Assembly: GCF_042675665.1 (NCBI RefSeq)
Contig: NZ_JBHTJI010000001.1
Span: forward strand, 1,178,001 to 1,242,000
Length of the DNA: 64,000 bases
Direction of reading: 5' to 3'
Origin: Mariniflexile jejuense
GTDB taxonomy: Bacteria; Bacteroidota; Bacteroidia; Flavobacteriales; Flavobacteriaceae
Shown piece by piece: positions 43,321-52,944 of this stretch. Position 1 is the first letter of the stretch. Each line of letters starts with the position of its first letter. The notes below the pieces were generated by a model that saw only the letters and a program-made list of their open reading frames with translations, had not been told where the DNA came from and did no database searches. The position numbers and the translations under genes were made by a program.

Positions 43321-44451
43321 TTATAATCTATTATCCATTTGTTTAACCATCATCTCTTTCCACTGCCTAAAATCGCCTGCTAATATATGCTTTCTAGCTT
43401 CACGAACCAACCATAAGTAAAAACCTAAATTATGAATGGTTGCTATTTGCTTTCCTAACAACTCATTAACTGTAAACAAATGTCTTAAATAGGCTTTACT
43501 ATATTCGGTATCAACAAAGGTTATTCCCATCGCATCAATAGGCGAAAAATCGGCTTCCCACTTTTTGTTTTTAATATTTATAGTACCGTTGGCAGTAAAA
43601 AGCATTCCGTTTCTAGCATTTCTAGTAGGCATTACGCAATCAAACATATCAATACCTAACGCTATATTTTCTAAAATATTGATAGGTGTTCCAACACCCA
43701 TTAAATAACGGGGCTTATCTTCAGGTAAAATTTCGGTAACAACCTCGGTCATTGCATACATTTCTTCTGCTGGTTCACCTACTGAAAGTCCACCAATGGC
43801 ATTACCTACAGCTCCAGCATTTGCTATGTATTCTGCAGATTGCTTGCGTAAATCTTTATAAGTACTTCCTTGAACTATAGGAAAAAATGCTTGATTGTAA
43901 TCGTATTTTAAGGGTGTTTTTGCTAAGTGATTAATGCATCTATCTAACCAACGATGCGTCATGTGCATAGAGCGTTTTGCATAATTATAATCGCATGGGT
44001 AAGGTGTACATTCATCAAATGCCATTATAATATCGGCGCCAATAGAACGCTGAATTTCCATAACATTTTCTGGTGTAAACGTATGGTAACTACCATCAAT
44101 ATGCGATTTAAACTTTACACCCTCTTCTTTAATTTTTCTATTTGCAGAAAGTGAGTACACTTGGTAACCACCAGAATCGGTTAGTATATTTCTATCCCAA
44201 TTCATAAACTTATGAAGTCCACCTGCTTTTTCAATAATATTGGTTTGCGGGCGCAAATACAAATGGTACGTGTTACCTAAAATAATATCAGGGTTTATTT
44301 CGTCTTTTAATTCACGTTGATGCACACCTTTCACAGTTGCTACCGTTCCTACGGGCATAAAAATAGGGGTTTCAATAACCCCGTGATCTGTTGTTATTTT
44401 ACCTGCTCGGGCGTTGCTTTGTGTGTCTTTTGCGTTTAATTCAAATTTCAT
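43321..44451 (-). CDS. tgt: tRNA-guanine transglycosylase lacking the canonical zinc cysteines
   Basis: 376 residues, normal length. It swaps the wobble guanine of GUN-anticodon tRNAs for the queuine precursor. The barrel signatures are present: TDSGGYQVYSLS (catalytic Asp 92), IMAFDECTPYP, GNAIGGLSVGEP, and DMFDCVMPTRNARNG with the nucleophile Asp. The CxCxxC zinc ligands expected just before YSKAYLRHL are absent: residues 302-316 (FSPIDAMGITFVDTE) contain no Cys. The His of the zinc site (H340 in IHNLGFY) remains. This may be a Bacteroidota family trait. Spacing to the lpt gene is 58 bases. Confidence 0.95.
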   Translation of the reverse strand: MKFELNAKDTQSNARAGKITTDHGVIETPIFMPVGTVATVKGVHQRELKDEINPDIILGNTYHLYLRPQTNIIEKAGGLHKFMNWDRNILTDSGGYQVYSLSANRKIKEEGVKFKSHIDGSYHTFTPENVMEIQRSIGADIIMAFDECTPYPCDYNYAKRSMHMTHRWLDRCINHLAKTPLKYDYNQAFFPIVQGSTYKDLRKQSAEYIANAGAVGNAIGGLSVGEPAEEMYAMTEVVTEILPEDKPRYLMGVGTPINILENIALGIDMFDCVMPTRNARNGMLFTANGTINIKNKKWEADFSPIDAMGITFVDTEYSKAYLRHLFTVNELLGKQIATIHNLGFYLWLVREARKHILAGDFRQWKEMMVKQMDNRL

Positions 44452-44526
44452 CTGCTGTTCTTATTGCTTTCATAAAAGATAAAACTTTTAAAAATGTTTT
44501 ACTGTACAAATAGCATTTCAAGTCCG

Positions 44527-44534
44527 CAAAGATA
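44527..44534 (-). promoter_or_regulatory. -7 element of tgt
   Basis: Minus-strand TATCTTTG followed by C matches the consensus, about 75 bases before the tgt ATG. No clear -33 TTG. I saw no preQ1 riboswitch in the leader. Confidence 0.4.
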
Positions 44535-44621
44535 AATAACTGAAAAATGATATTGATTGTTATGAAAAGAAAATAATTTGGGTTTGGCAACGTTTTTGAT
44601 ACTGTAACACAAATCTAAAAA

Positions 44622-45227
44622 ATGAACATTATGAAAAATTTTAAAAACAAGTATCTATTAATTTTATTGCTTATAACGGCAATACCTGCAACAACTTTAG
44701 CGCAATCGGCTACAGGTTTTGGTTTAAAAGGAGGCTTAAATTACAATGGTAATGGCGATTATTTTGAATCTATTGGTAATAATGCCCAACACCCCGACAG
44801 AAACGTTGGTTACCATATTGGTGTTTTTGGAAAAATTGGCAATCGTATTTATTTTAAACCCGAGCTAGTTTATACCAGTACTAAAAGTGATTATAACGAT
44901 GATAGCTTTAAAATGCAGAAATTAGATGCGCCTTTACTTGTTGGCTTAAAAGTTTTAGGTCCTATTAGCGTATTTGGTGGTCCTTCAATTCAATATATTT
45001 TAGATACTGAATTTGATGGTATTTCTATTAATGATGTTGAAGATGAATTTTCAGTAGGACTGAATTTTGGGATTGGACTTAACTTTAATAAAGTTGGTAT
45101 TGATTTAAGATATGAACGTGGTTTTAGTGATAATGAAGCTACTTTTATAAATAATAATGGTATTGGAACTAGTAGATTAGATACCAGACCCGAGCAATTA
45201 ATTTTAAGTTTGTCTTTAATTTTATAA
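44622..45227 (+). CDS. Small outer membrane beta-barrel protein (porin-like)
   Basis: 201 residues. The signal peptide is cleaved after TLA (about residue 27); an internal ATG three codons in (44631) could also serve as the start. The mature part consists of alternating beta strands (GFGLKGGLNYNGNG, GYHIGVFGKIG, FKPELVYTSTKSDY, LDAPLLVGLKV, VGIDLRYERGF) as in the outer membrane beta-barrel family common in Flavobacteriia, and it ends with LSLSLIL. An eight-strand barrel is likely. No OmpA peptidoglycan domain. The cargo or function is unknown. Divergent from tgt, ending at a bidirectional terminator. Confidence 0.87.
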   Translation: MNIMKNFKNKYLLILLLITAIPATTLAQSATGFGLKGGLNYNGNGDYFESIGNNAQHPDRNVGYHIGVFGKIGNRIYFKPELVYTSTKSDYNDDSFKMQKLDAPLLVGLKVLGPISVFGGPSIQYILDTEFDGISINDVEDEFSVGLNFGIGLNFNKVGIDLRYERGFSDNEATFINNNGIGTSRLDTRPEQLILSLSLIL

Positions 45228-45253
45228 AGTAAACTTTCTGTTTTTTCTAAAAT

Positions 45254-45288
45254 AAAAAACCATCAAAAAAGTATTTTGATGGTTTTTT
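45254..45288. terminator. Bidirectional intrinsic terminator
   Basis: Perfect 15-bp stem (45254-45268 with 45274-45288) centred on CCATCAAAA/TTTTGATGG with A and T flanks. It lies between the porin-like gene and the convergent acnA. Confidence 0.88.
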
Positions 45289-45314
45289 TATGTTCAATTC
45301 TTAACTAGCTAAAT

Positions 45315-47585
45315 TTAAGAAGCATTTTGTCTTTTAATCAAGTTTAACGCAGAACCCGCATTATACCAATCTATTTGAGGTTGATTGTATGTGTGGTTTA
45401 ATTTGATTAGGTCTTTACTACCATCTGCATGAACCGCTTCAAGGGTTAATTGCTTTCCTGGAGCGAATTCATTTAAATCCAAAAAGTTGAATGTATCATC
45501 TTCTTGAATTAAATCGTAATCGGCTTCATTAGCAAACGTTAACCCTAACATACCTTGCTTTTTAAGGTTTGTTTCATGAATACGGGCAAAAGATTTTACA
45601 ATAACAGCTGCAACACCTAAAAAGCGAGGTTCCATAGCTGCATGTTCACGTGAAGAACCTTCACCATAATTATGATCGCCAACAACAATGGTTTTAATGC
45701 CTTTAGCTTTGTATTGACGTTGTACATCTGGCACGCCACCATATTCACCCGTTAATTGATTTTTAACAAAATTTGTTTTTTGGTTATAAGCATTTACAGC
45801 ACCAATTAAACAGTTGTTTGAAATATTATCTAAATGCCCACGGAAACGCAACCAAGGTCCAGCCATACTAATATGGTCGGTTGTACATTTACCGAATGCT
45901 TTTATTAATAATTTAGCGTCTTTTATAGTGTTTCCTATAGGTTCGAAAGGCTCTAATAATTGTAAACGCTCTGAAGTTGGAGACACATTTACTTGAACAT
46001 GACTACCATCTTCTTCGGGAGCCAAATAGCCATTATCTTTAACTTCAAAACCTTTTGGAGGTAATTCCCATCCTGTTGGCTCTTCGAACATGACTTCTTC
46101 ACCATTTTCACTGATAAGTTTATCCGTCATAGGGTTAAAATCCAAACGCCCTGCAATGGCAATAGCCGCTGTTATTTCTGGTGAAGCCACAAAAGCGTGT
46201 GTATTTGGGTTTCCATCAGCACGCTTCGCAAAGTTTCTATTGAATGAATGCACGATGCTGTTTTTTGGAGCATTTTTTGGATCACTATATCTAGCCCATT
46301 GCCCAATACAAGGACCACAGGCATTGGTGAAAATTTTTGCGTGTAATTTTTCAAATACTTGAAGAATACCATCTCTTTCAGCAGTATATCTTACTTGTTC
46401 AGAACCTGGATTAATACCCAGTTCAGATTTCATTTTAATGCCCTTATCTAAAGCTTGTTGTGCAATAGATGCGGCACGCGATAAATCTTCATACGATGAA
46501 TTGGTACAAGATCCAATCAATCCCCATTCTACGGCAATTGGCCAATCGTTAGCAGTTGCTTTCTCCTTCATTTCTTTACCAACATTCGTTGATAAATCTG
46601 GAGTAAACGGACCGTTTAATAAAGGCCCTAGTTCTGATAAGTTGATTTCAATAACCTGATCGAAATATTTCTCTGGTGAAGCATAAACTTCGGGATCGGC
46701 AGTTAAATATTCTTTAACTTTATTGGCTGCATCGGCAACATCTGCTCTATCAGTAGAACGTAAATAGCGCTCCATCGATTCATCATAACCAAAAGTAGAT
46801 GTTGTAGCACCTATTTCTGCACCCATATTACAAATAGTTCCTTTACCGGTACAGGACATGGCTGTTGCTCCAGGTCCAAAATACTCTACAATGGCTCCGG
46901 TACCACCTTTAACGGTTAAAATTTCGGCTACTTTTAAAATAACATCTTTTGGTGCTGTCCAACCCGATAATTTACCAGTTAACTTCACCCCTATTAATTT
47001 TGGAAACTTCAATTCCCAAGCCATACCTGCCATTACATCAACCGCATCTGCTCCACCAACACCAATAGCAACCATACCTAAACCGCCTGCATTTACAGTA
47101 TGCGAATCGGTACCAATCATCATACCACCTGGGAATGCATAATTTTCCAAAACTACTTGGTGGATAATACCAGCACCTGGTTTCCAGAAACCAATTCCAT
47201 ATTTATTTGAAACCGACTCTAAGAAATTAAACACCTCACTACTTACACTGTTAGCATGTTTTAAATCGACTGCTGCACCATCTTTTGCTTGTATTAAGTG
47301 ATCGCAATGTACTGTAGTAGGAACAGCAACTTTGCTTTTTCCAGCTTGCATAAACTGTAATAAGGCCATTTGCGCTGTTGCGTCTTGACATGCAATTCTA
47401 TCAGGAGCAAAATCTACATAATCTTTCCCTCTTTCAAAAGCTGTTGTTGCATTTCCATCCCAAAGGTGATTGTATAATATTTTTTCAGAAAGGGTTAATG
47501 GTTTTCCAACCACTTCTCTAGCAATGTCTACGCGTTCTTTCATTCTAGCGTAAACCCCTTTTATCATATCAATGTCAAATGCCAT
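45315..47585 (-). CDS. acnA: Aconitate hydratase, mitochondrial-like (AcnA branch)
   Basis: 756 residues, close to mitochondrial aconitase and about 140 shorter than E. coli AcnA. It isomerises citrate to isocitrate with a 4Fe-4S cluster. The cluster cysteines lie in GLIGSCTNSSYEDL and TNACGPCIGQWAR. Other signatures are TVHCDHLIQAKDG, IGTDSHTVNAGGLGM and, in the swivel domain, GDHNYGEGSSREHAAMEPR. It directly follows acnB on the same strand with a terminator between, so the two aconitases can be expressed separately. Confidence 0.95.
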   Translation of the reverse strand: MAFDIDMIKGVYARMKERVDIAREVVGKPLTLSEKILYNHLWDGNATTAFERGKDYVDFAPDRIACQDATAQMALLQFMQAGKSKVAVPTTVHCDHLIQAKDGAAVDLKHANSVSSEVFNFLESVSNKYGIGFWKPGAGIIHQVVLENYAFPGGMMIGTDSHTVNAGGLGMVAIGVGGADAVDVMAGMAWELKFPKLIGVKLTGKLSGWTAPKDVILKVAEILTVKGGTGAIVEYFGPGATAMSCTGKGTICNMGAEIGATTSTFGYDESMERYLRSTDRADVADAANKVKEYLTADPEVYASPEKYFDQVIEINLSELGPLLNGPFTPDLSTNVGKEMKEKATANDWPIAVEWGLIGSCTNSSYEDLSRAASIAQQALDKGIKMKSELGINPGSEQVRYTAERDGILQVFEKLHAKIFTNACGPCIGQWARYSDPKNAPKNSIVHSFNRNFAKRADGNPNTHAFVASPEITAAIAIAGRLDFNPMTDKLISENGEEVMFEEPTGWELPPKGFEVKDNGYLAPEEDGSHVQVNVSPTSERLQLLEPFEPIGNTIKDAKLLIKAFGKCTTDHISMAGPWLRFRGHLDNISNNCLIGAVNAYNQKTNFVKNQLTGEYGGVPDVQRQYKAKGIKTIVVGDHNYGEGSSREHAAMEPRFLGVAAVIVKSFARIHETNLKKQGMLGLTFANEADYDLIQEDDTFNFLDLNEFAPGKQLTLEAVHADGSKDLIKLNHTYNQPQIDWYNAGSALNLIKRQNAS

Positions 47586-47738
47586 AAATTCTATTTTTTT
47601 CTAATTTAATCAACACAAGATACGAAATATAGGACGTCTTAAAAAATTGATTTCTAGTTTTAATAATTTTTAACAATGATAGTATGTAAATCGTCCAATC
47701 ATTACTCAATAGAAAAGAAACCATACACAGCTAAATAA

Positions 47739-47765
47739 AAAGCCCGAGCATAAAACTCGGGCTTT
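47739..47765 (-). terminator. Intrinsic terminator after acnB
   Basis: Perfect 10-bp GC-rich stem AAAGCCCGAG/CTCGGGCTTT with 7-nt loop and a T-run on the minus strand, 25 bases past the acnB stop. Confidence 0.88.
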
Positions 47766-47789
47766 AAATTATGTTGTTGTAATTTATAA

Positions 47790-50567
47790 TTACATCACTA
47801 ACAATTTACTTGAAGGTTTAAACTTTGTTAAGTTAATACCATCTACCGCAGCTTCATACTCCGATAAATTTGGAGTTCTACCCAAAATTGTAGAAAGCAC
47901 TACTACTGGTGTAGAAGAAAGTAATGATTCTCCTTTTTTATCACCCGAGTCTTTAACAACTCTTCCTTGGAATAAGCGTGTGGATGTCGCCATTACAGTA
48001 TCACCTGGTTCTGCTTTTTCTTGGTTACCCATACATAAGTTACAACCTGGACGCTCTAAATACAACATGTTTTCATACTTAGTACGTGCTGCTGCTTTAG
48101 GATCATTATCATCAAATTCGAAACCAGAGTATTTTTGCAATACTTCCCAATCGCCTTCAGCTTTCAATTCATCAACAATATTATATGTTGGAGGCGCAAC
48201 AACAAGTGGTGCTTTAAACTCAACCTTTCCTTGTTGTGACTCAATATTTTTAAGCATTTGAGCTAATATTTTCATATCACCTTTATGAACCATACAAGAT
48301 CCTACAAATCCTAAATCTACTTTTTTATTTCCTCCATAATAAGAAAGTGGTCTGATTGTATCGTGCGTATAACGCTTAGAAACATCCTCATTATAAACAT
48401 CTGGATCTGCAATCATTGGCTCTACGATAGCATCTAAATCTACCACTACCTCTGCAAAATACTTAGCGTTTGTATCAGGTGTTAAAGCGGGTTTTTCACC
48501 AGATCTAATTTCTGCAATTCGTTTATTGGCTTTATCGATTAATCCTTGAAGTACTTGCTTTTCATTATCCATACCCTTCACTATCATGATTTGGATTCTA
48601 GATTTAGCAATTTCTAAAGATTCGATTAAAGTTTCATCTTCTGAGATACAAACGGAAGCTTTTGCTTTCATTTCAGCAGTCCAATCTGTAAATGTAAAAG
48701 CTTGATCTGCAGTTAATGTTCCAATATGAACCTCAATAACGCGTCCTTGGAATACATTTTCACCACCAAACTGCTTTAACATTTGTTGTTGTGTTGCATG
48801 AACCACATCACGGAAGTCCATATAACTCTTCATATTACCCTTAAAAGTCACTTTTACAGATTGCGGAATTGGCATAGTTGCCTCTCCTGTTGCTAACGCT
48901 AAAGCAACGGTACCAGAATCTGCTCCAAAAGCAACACCTTTTGACATACGCGTATGAGAATCGCCACCAATAATAATTGCCCAATCATCAATGGTGATAT
49001 CGTTAAGAACTTTATGGATTACATCCGTCATGGAATGATAAACGCCTTTAGGATCACGAGCCGTAATTAAACCAAAGTCATTCATAAACTTCATTAGCTT
49101 TGGAATGTTAGCTTTAGATTTACTATCCCAAACTGAAGCCGTATGACATCCTGATTGGTAAGCACCATCAACAATTGGCGAAATAACCTTAGCTGCCATA
49201 GATTCAAGCTCTTGAGCGGTCATTAAACCTGTGGTATCTTGCGATCCAACAATGTTTACCTCTACACGAACATCTGAACCAGCGTGTAATACTTTACCTG
49301 GTGTATTACCAACAGCGTTTTTATTGAATATTTTTTCAACAGCCGTAAGACCTTGACCTTCAATAGAAATCTCCTTTGATGGCGCATACACTTGAGGAAT
49401 ATCAATTCCTAAGGTTTTAGCTGCAAATGTTTGTAGTTTTTTACCAAATACAATAGCATAAGAACCTCCTGCTTTGATAAACTCCACTTTTTGTGGTGTT
49501 AATGAAGCCGAAATATCCATTAACTCTTGGTTACCCTTGTATAACTTTTTCTCTTTTGTGTTTATTGTTAAAACTGTACCTGTTTCAACTGAATATTTTT
49601 GCTCTAATACTGGTTCTCCATCGGCATCCATTACTGTATTTCCATCAGCATCTTTTTGCTTCACCCAGTTTTGCAAGTCAATTCCAATACCTCCTGTTAC
49701 ACCAACAGTAGTTAAGAAAATTGGAGAAATACCGTTAGTACCTGCAATAATTGGAGCTATATTGATAAATGGAACGTAAGGACTTGCTTGAACACCTGTC
49801 CATAAAGCCACATTGTTTACACCCGACATTCTTGAAGAACCAACTCCCATGGTTCCTTTTTCAGCAATTAGCATTACACGTTTGTCTGTATGCTGTTCTT
49901 TTAATTTTAAAAGATTCTTTTGCATCTCTTTATTGTGTTCAAAGATACACTGACCATGCAACTCACGATCGGATCTTGAATGCGCATCACCACCTGGTGA
50001 TAATAAATCGGTAGAAATATCACCAATACCAGCAATAAAAGTAACAATCTCTATTTCTTCTTCAATCTCTGGAAGTTTAGTAAAAAACTCCGCTTTCGCA
50101 TAACTCTCAAGAATATCTTTTGCTATCTCACTACCATTTTTATATGCATCTTTTAAACGATACATGTCTGCCTCATAAAGGTAAACTTGTGATTTTAAAA
50201 CTTCGGCTGCTGCTTTTGCTTTCGAAGCATCATTATCTAAAGCAATATCTAGTAATACTTCAATAGAAGGACCTCCTTTCATGTGCGATAGTAATTCTAA
50301 AGCAAATGCAGGAGAAATTTCTTTAACTACAGATTCTCCAAGAATGATCTCTTTTAAAAATTCAGCTTTCACTCCAGCAGCACTGGTTGTTCCAGGTACT
50401 ACGTTGTAAATGAAAAAGTTAAGAGAATCTTCTCTATACTTGTTATCTAAATCTTTAATTTGCTCAATAATTGCGCTTAACAATTCGGCACCATCAATTG
50501 GCTTTGGATTTAGCCCCTGATCTTTTCTTTCTTCGATCTCCTTGATGTAATCTTCATAAATGTTCAT
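47790..50567 (-). CDS. acnB: Bifunctional aconitate hydratase 2 / 2-methylisocitrate dehydratase
   Basis: 925 residues with AcnB domain order: HEAT-like N-terminal domain (about 1-160, with GGPSIEVLLDIALDN), swivel domain (about 165-380, with GDAHSRSDRELHGQ and EKGTMGVGSSRMSG), then the catalytic Fe-S domains. Cluster cysteines appear in YQSGCHTASVWDS, GFVGSCMVHKGDM and ERPGCNLCMGNQEK. AcnB is the main TCA cycle aconitase in many bacteria, and it also dehydrates 2-methylisocitrate, the reverse of methylcitrate cycle hydration. In E. coli the apo-form binds mRNA. Having it next to an acnA-type gene is unusual. Confidence 0.96.
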   Translation of the reverse strand: MNIYEDYIKEIEERKDQGLNPKPIDGAELLSAIIEQIKDLDNKYREDSLNFFIYNVVPGTTSAAGVKAEFLKEIILGESVVKEISPAFALELLSHMKGGPSIEVLLDIALDNDASKAKAAAEVLKSQVYLYEADMYRLKDAYKNGSEIAKDILESYAKAEFFTKLPEIEEEIEIVTFIAGIGDISTDLLSPGGDAHSRSDRELHGQCIFEHNKEMQKNLLKLKEQHTDKRVMLIAEKGTMGVGSSRMSGVNNVALWTGVQASPYVPFINIAPIIAGTNGISPIFLTTVGVTGGIGIDLQNWVKQKDADGNTVMDADGEPVLEQKYSVETGTVLTINTKEKKLYKGNQELMDISASLTPQKVEFIKAGGSYAIVFGKKLQTFAAKTLGIDIPQVYAPSKEISIEGQGLTAVEKIFNKNAVGNTPGKVLHAGSDVRVEVNIVGSQDTTGLMTAQELESMAAKVISPIVDGAYQSGCHTASVWDSKSKANIPKLMKFMNDFGLITARDPKGVYHSMTDVIHKVLNDITIDDWAIIIGGDSHTRMSKGVAFGADSGTVALALATGEATMPIPQSVKVTFKGNMKSYMDFRDVVHATQQQMLKQFGGENVFQGRVIEVHIGTLTADQAFTFTDWTAEMKAKASVCISEDETLIESLEIAKSRIQIMIVKGMDNEKQVLQGLIDKANKRIAEIRSGEKPALTPDTNAKYFAEVVVDLDAIVEPMIADPDVYNEDVSKRYTHDTIRPLSYYGGNKKVDLGFVGSCMVHKGDMKILAQMLKNIESQQGKVEFKAPLVVAPPTYNIVDELKAEGDWEVLQKYSGFEFDDNDPKAAARTKYENMLYLERPGCNLCMGNQEKAEPGDTVMATSTRLFQGRVVKDSGDKKGESLLSSTPVVVLSTILGRTPNLSEYEAAVDGINLTKFKPSSKLLVM

Positions 50568-50829
50568 AGGAAAAATATTTTCAATGTTAAATTCAATTAA
50601 ATCAAAATGATTTTCATGAATTGTGATAATAGCACTTGCGCTGAAGCATGCTGAATTAATTTTTAATTTTTTAAGTTCGGCAAATTACAAAATTAATTTC
50701 TAGAAGTAAAAACAAACGTAGTAATACAATGGCTTAAAACTGCAATTTATTATTGTCACATTTTAAATTAATCTAATTATATTTTTTTCAATGTTTTCAG
50801 ATTATTAATGATGATTTAATAACAATTAA

Positions 50830-51965
50830 TTAATCCTTTCGTTGCATGAAGAATTTATTATCTCTTAGATTGGTCATTGGCTTTTCAAAATAAACGAATA
50901 GCAAGTAACTAAGCAGATATGTTAGTACGAAATACGCTAACAAAATTAAAATTTTAAAGACAAATGCTACTTGTGAAACATCGACAAAATATTGGATACT
51001 TAGCAATACTATAGAATAATTAACTAAATAGATTGCATACGATAGAATACTAATTTTAGTTATTTGAGTTTTAAGAAAAGTTCTGTTTTCTGAAGAAGTT
51101 GCCAAAGGAAAAAACAAAAGTAAGGTTATAGATATGATTGGTAAATAGAATACATTGAAAAACAGAGAAGCATTTTCTGGAGTGACACTAAAGATGAAAA
51201 TAATAGCATGTAAACCAGTAAAAACTACGGAAGCCAAATAAAAAAGAGGTGTTTTATAGCGTTCCCAAACAGATTTAAGATACATAAAAACATAGGCGGC
51301 TATAAATCCGTAATAAATACTATCAACCCTATAAACAACTACTTTTCGTAATTGATTGCTCCATTCTTGCCCCGAACTTATTATGTTATTAACATGAAAA
51401 TGATACCTAAACAGCGTTACACTTAAAATGATTAACAGCGTCACAAATAAATACAACCAATGTTTTGGAATCCTTTTTGAAAACGAAATTAAAACGAATA
51501 ATAAAAAAGGACCAATAATATAGGCATACTCTTCAATGGACAAACTCCACGATTCTGTAAAAAAATCAGGTTGTCCTTCATAAAAATTCTGTAAAAAAAC
51601 GAAGTAATAGCCAATGCCGTTAATAATTTCACCATAAAAAGCAGATACTAAGAGAATATTTAAAAGAAGAATTAAAAATAATTAGGCAAGGTTCTAAACC
51701 AACGCCGTATCCAGAAATAGACAAAATCTTTTAACGCTGTTTTTTCTTGGGCTAACTGCTTTAAGATGTTGCCACCTATTAAAAAACCACTAAGTACAAA
51801 AAACAAATCGACACCAATAGTTCCAAAAAAACGGATAATAACAAGTAACGTTGTTTCCTTATCGGGAAATAATAATATTGTGGAATGAGAAAATATAACC
51901 AAAAGTATGGCTACGGCTCGAATAACATCTAACCCAAAAATCCTATGTTTATAATCAATATCCAT
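50830..51965 (-). pseudogene. Acyltransferase 3 family protein, frameshifted
   Basis: The N-terminal part (ATG at 51965) reads MDIDYKHRIFGLDVIRAVAI and GVDLFFVLSGFLIGG, the acyltransferase 3 opening with the active-site Arg/His region, and stops at 51672 after 97 residues. In the next frame the homologous protein continues at once (LILLLNILLVSAFYGE, then FTESWSLSIEEY, a family motif) to the stop at 50830. Restoring one T in the run at 51678-51674 gives 378 residues with about ten membrane segments, a normal length. The family O-acylates surface sugars (OafA-like). Inactivation, phase variation and sequencing error are all possible. The gene follows MoxR. Confidence 0.85.
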
Positions 51966-51986
51966 AGAGATTTCTGATTTGTTCTT

Positions 51987-52940
51987 TTAAAATAAACTCT
52001 TTATAATTTGTGTTTCAGTTACGCCTTCAGCCTCTGCTTTGTAGTTTTTAATAATTCTATGTCTTAAAATACTAAAAGCTACCGCTTGAACATTTTCCAT
52101 ATCAGGAGAAAACTTCCCATTAATAGCAGCATGTGTTTTGGCTGCCAAAATTAGGTTTTGAGATGCTCTTGGACCTGCGCCCCAATCTATGTAGTTTTTC
52201 ACTAAATCGTTTGCTGAATCGCCATTTGGTCTTGTTTTACCAACCATAGCAACAGCATATTCAATAACATTATCGGCTACTGGAATACGACGAATTAAGT
52301 GTTGAAACTCCAAAATTTCGTTAGCAGAAAAAAGTGCATTTATCTTTACACTAATATCAGACGTTGTTGCTTTAACTACTTCCACTTCTTCTTTAAACGA
52401 CGGATATTCCAAGTTTATAGCAAACATAAAACGGTCTAATTGTGCTTCTGGTAATGGATACGTCCCTTCCTGTTCAATTGGGTTTTGTGTAGCCAAAACA
52501 AAGTAAGGCAATTCTAGTTTATAGTTATGACCAGCTACGGTTACTGAACGCTCTTGCATAGCTTCTAATAAAGCTGCTTGCGTTTTTGGCGGCGTTCTAT
52601 TAATCTCATCTGCTAAAATGATGTTTGAAAAAATAGGGCCTTTTATAAATTTAAAATGACGGTCTTCGTCTAAAATTTCACTACCTAGTATATCACTTGG
52701 CATTAAATCTGGTGTGAATTGAATACGCTTAAAATCAAGACCCAATGCTTGTGCAATGGTGTTTACCATTAAGGTTTTTGCTAAACCAGGAACGCCTATT
52801 AGCAATGAGTGTCCACCAGAAAATATAGAAATTAATATTTGATTTACTACCTCATCTTGCCCTACAATAACTTTGGCTATTTCGGTTTTTAAATCTTTAT
52901 ATTTTTTTACAAATTGCTCAATGGCAGCTACATCAGACAT
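51987..52940 (-). CDS. MoxR-type AAA+ ATPase
   Basis: 317 residues, typical for MoxR. Walker A is GVPGLAKTLMVN, Walker B is IILADEINRTPPKTQAALLE (MoxR hallmark), sensor 1 is in FVLATQNPIEQEGTYPLPEA, and the C-terminal lid contains GAGPRASQNLILAAK. MoxR proteins act as chaperones, often with von Willebrand (VWA) and DUF58 proteins encoded alongside. None are in this window, and the gene is instead linked (4 bases) to three SurA/PpiC-type genes, an arrangement I know from other Flavobacteriia. Confidence 0.94.
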   Translation of the reverse strand: MSDVAAIEQFVKKYKDLKTEIAKVIVGQDEVVNQILISIFSGGHSLLIGVPGLAKTLMVNTIAQALGLDFKRIQFTPDLMPSDILGSEILDEDRHFKFIKGPIFSNIILADEINRTPPKTQAALLEAMQERSVTVAGHNYKLELPYFVLATQNPIEQEGTYPLPEAQLDRFMFAINLEYPSFKEEVEVVKATTSDISVKINALFSANEILEFQHLIRRIPVADNVIEYAVAMVGKTRPNGDSANDLVKNYIDWGAGPRASQNLILAAKTHAAINGKFSPDMENVQAVAFSILRHRIIKNYKAEAEGVTETQIIKSLF

Positions 52941-52944
52941 ATGT

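Noticed and set aside
44452..44621. preQ1 riboswitch upstream of tgt
   Set aside because: No preQ1 aptamer-like C-rich loop and A-rich tail could be recognised.
51672..51680. Programmed -1 frameshift in the acyltransferase gene
   Set aside because: The site lacks a canonical X-XXY-YYZ slippery heptamer, and no downstream stimulatory hairpin was seen; loss of one T is simpler.
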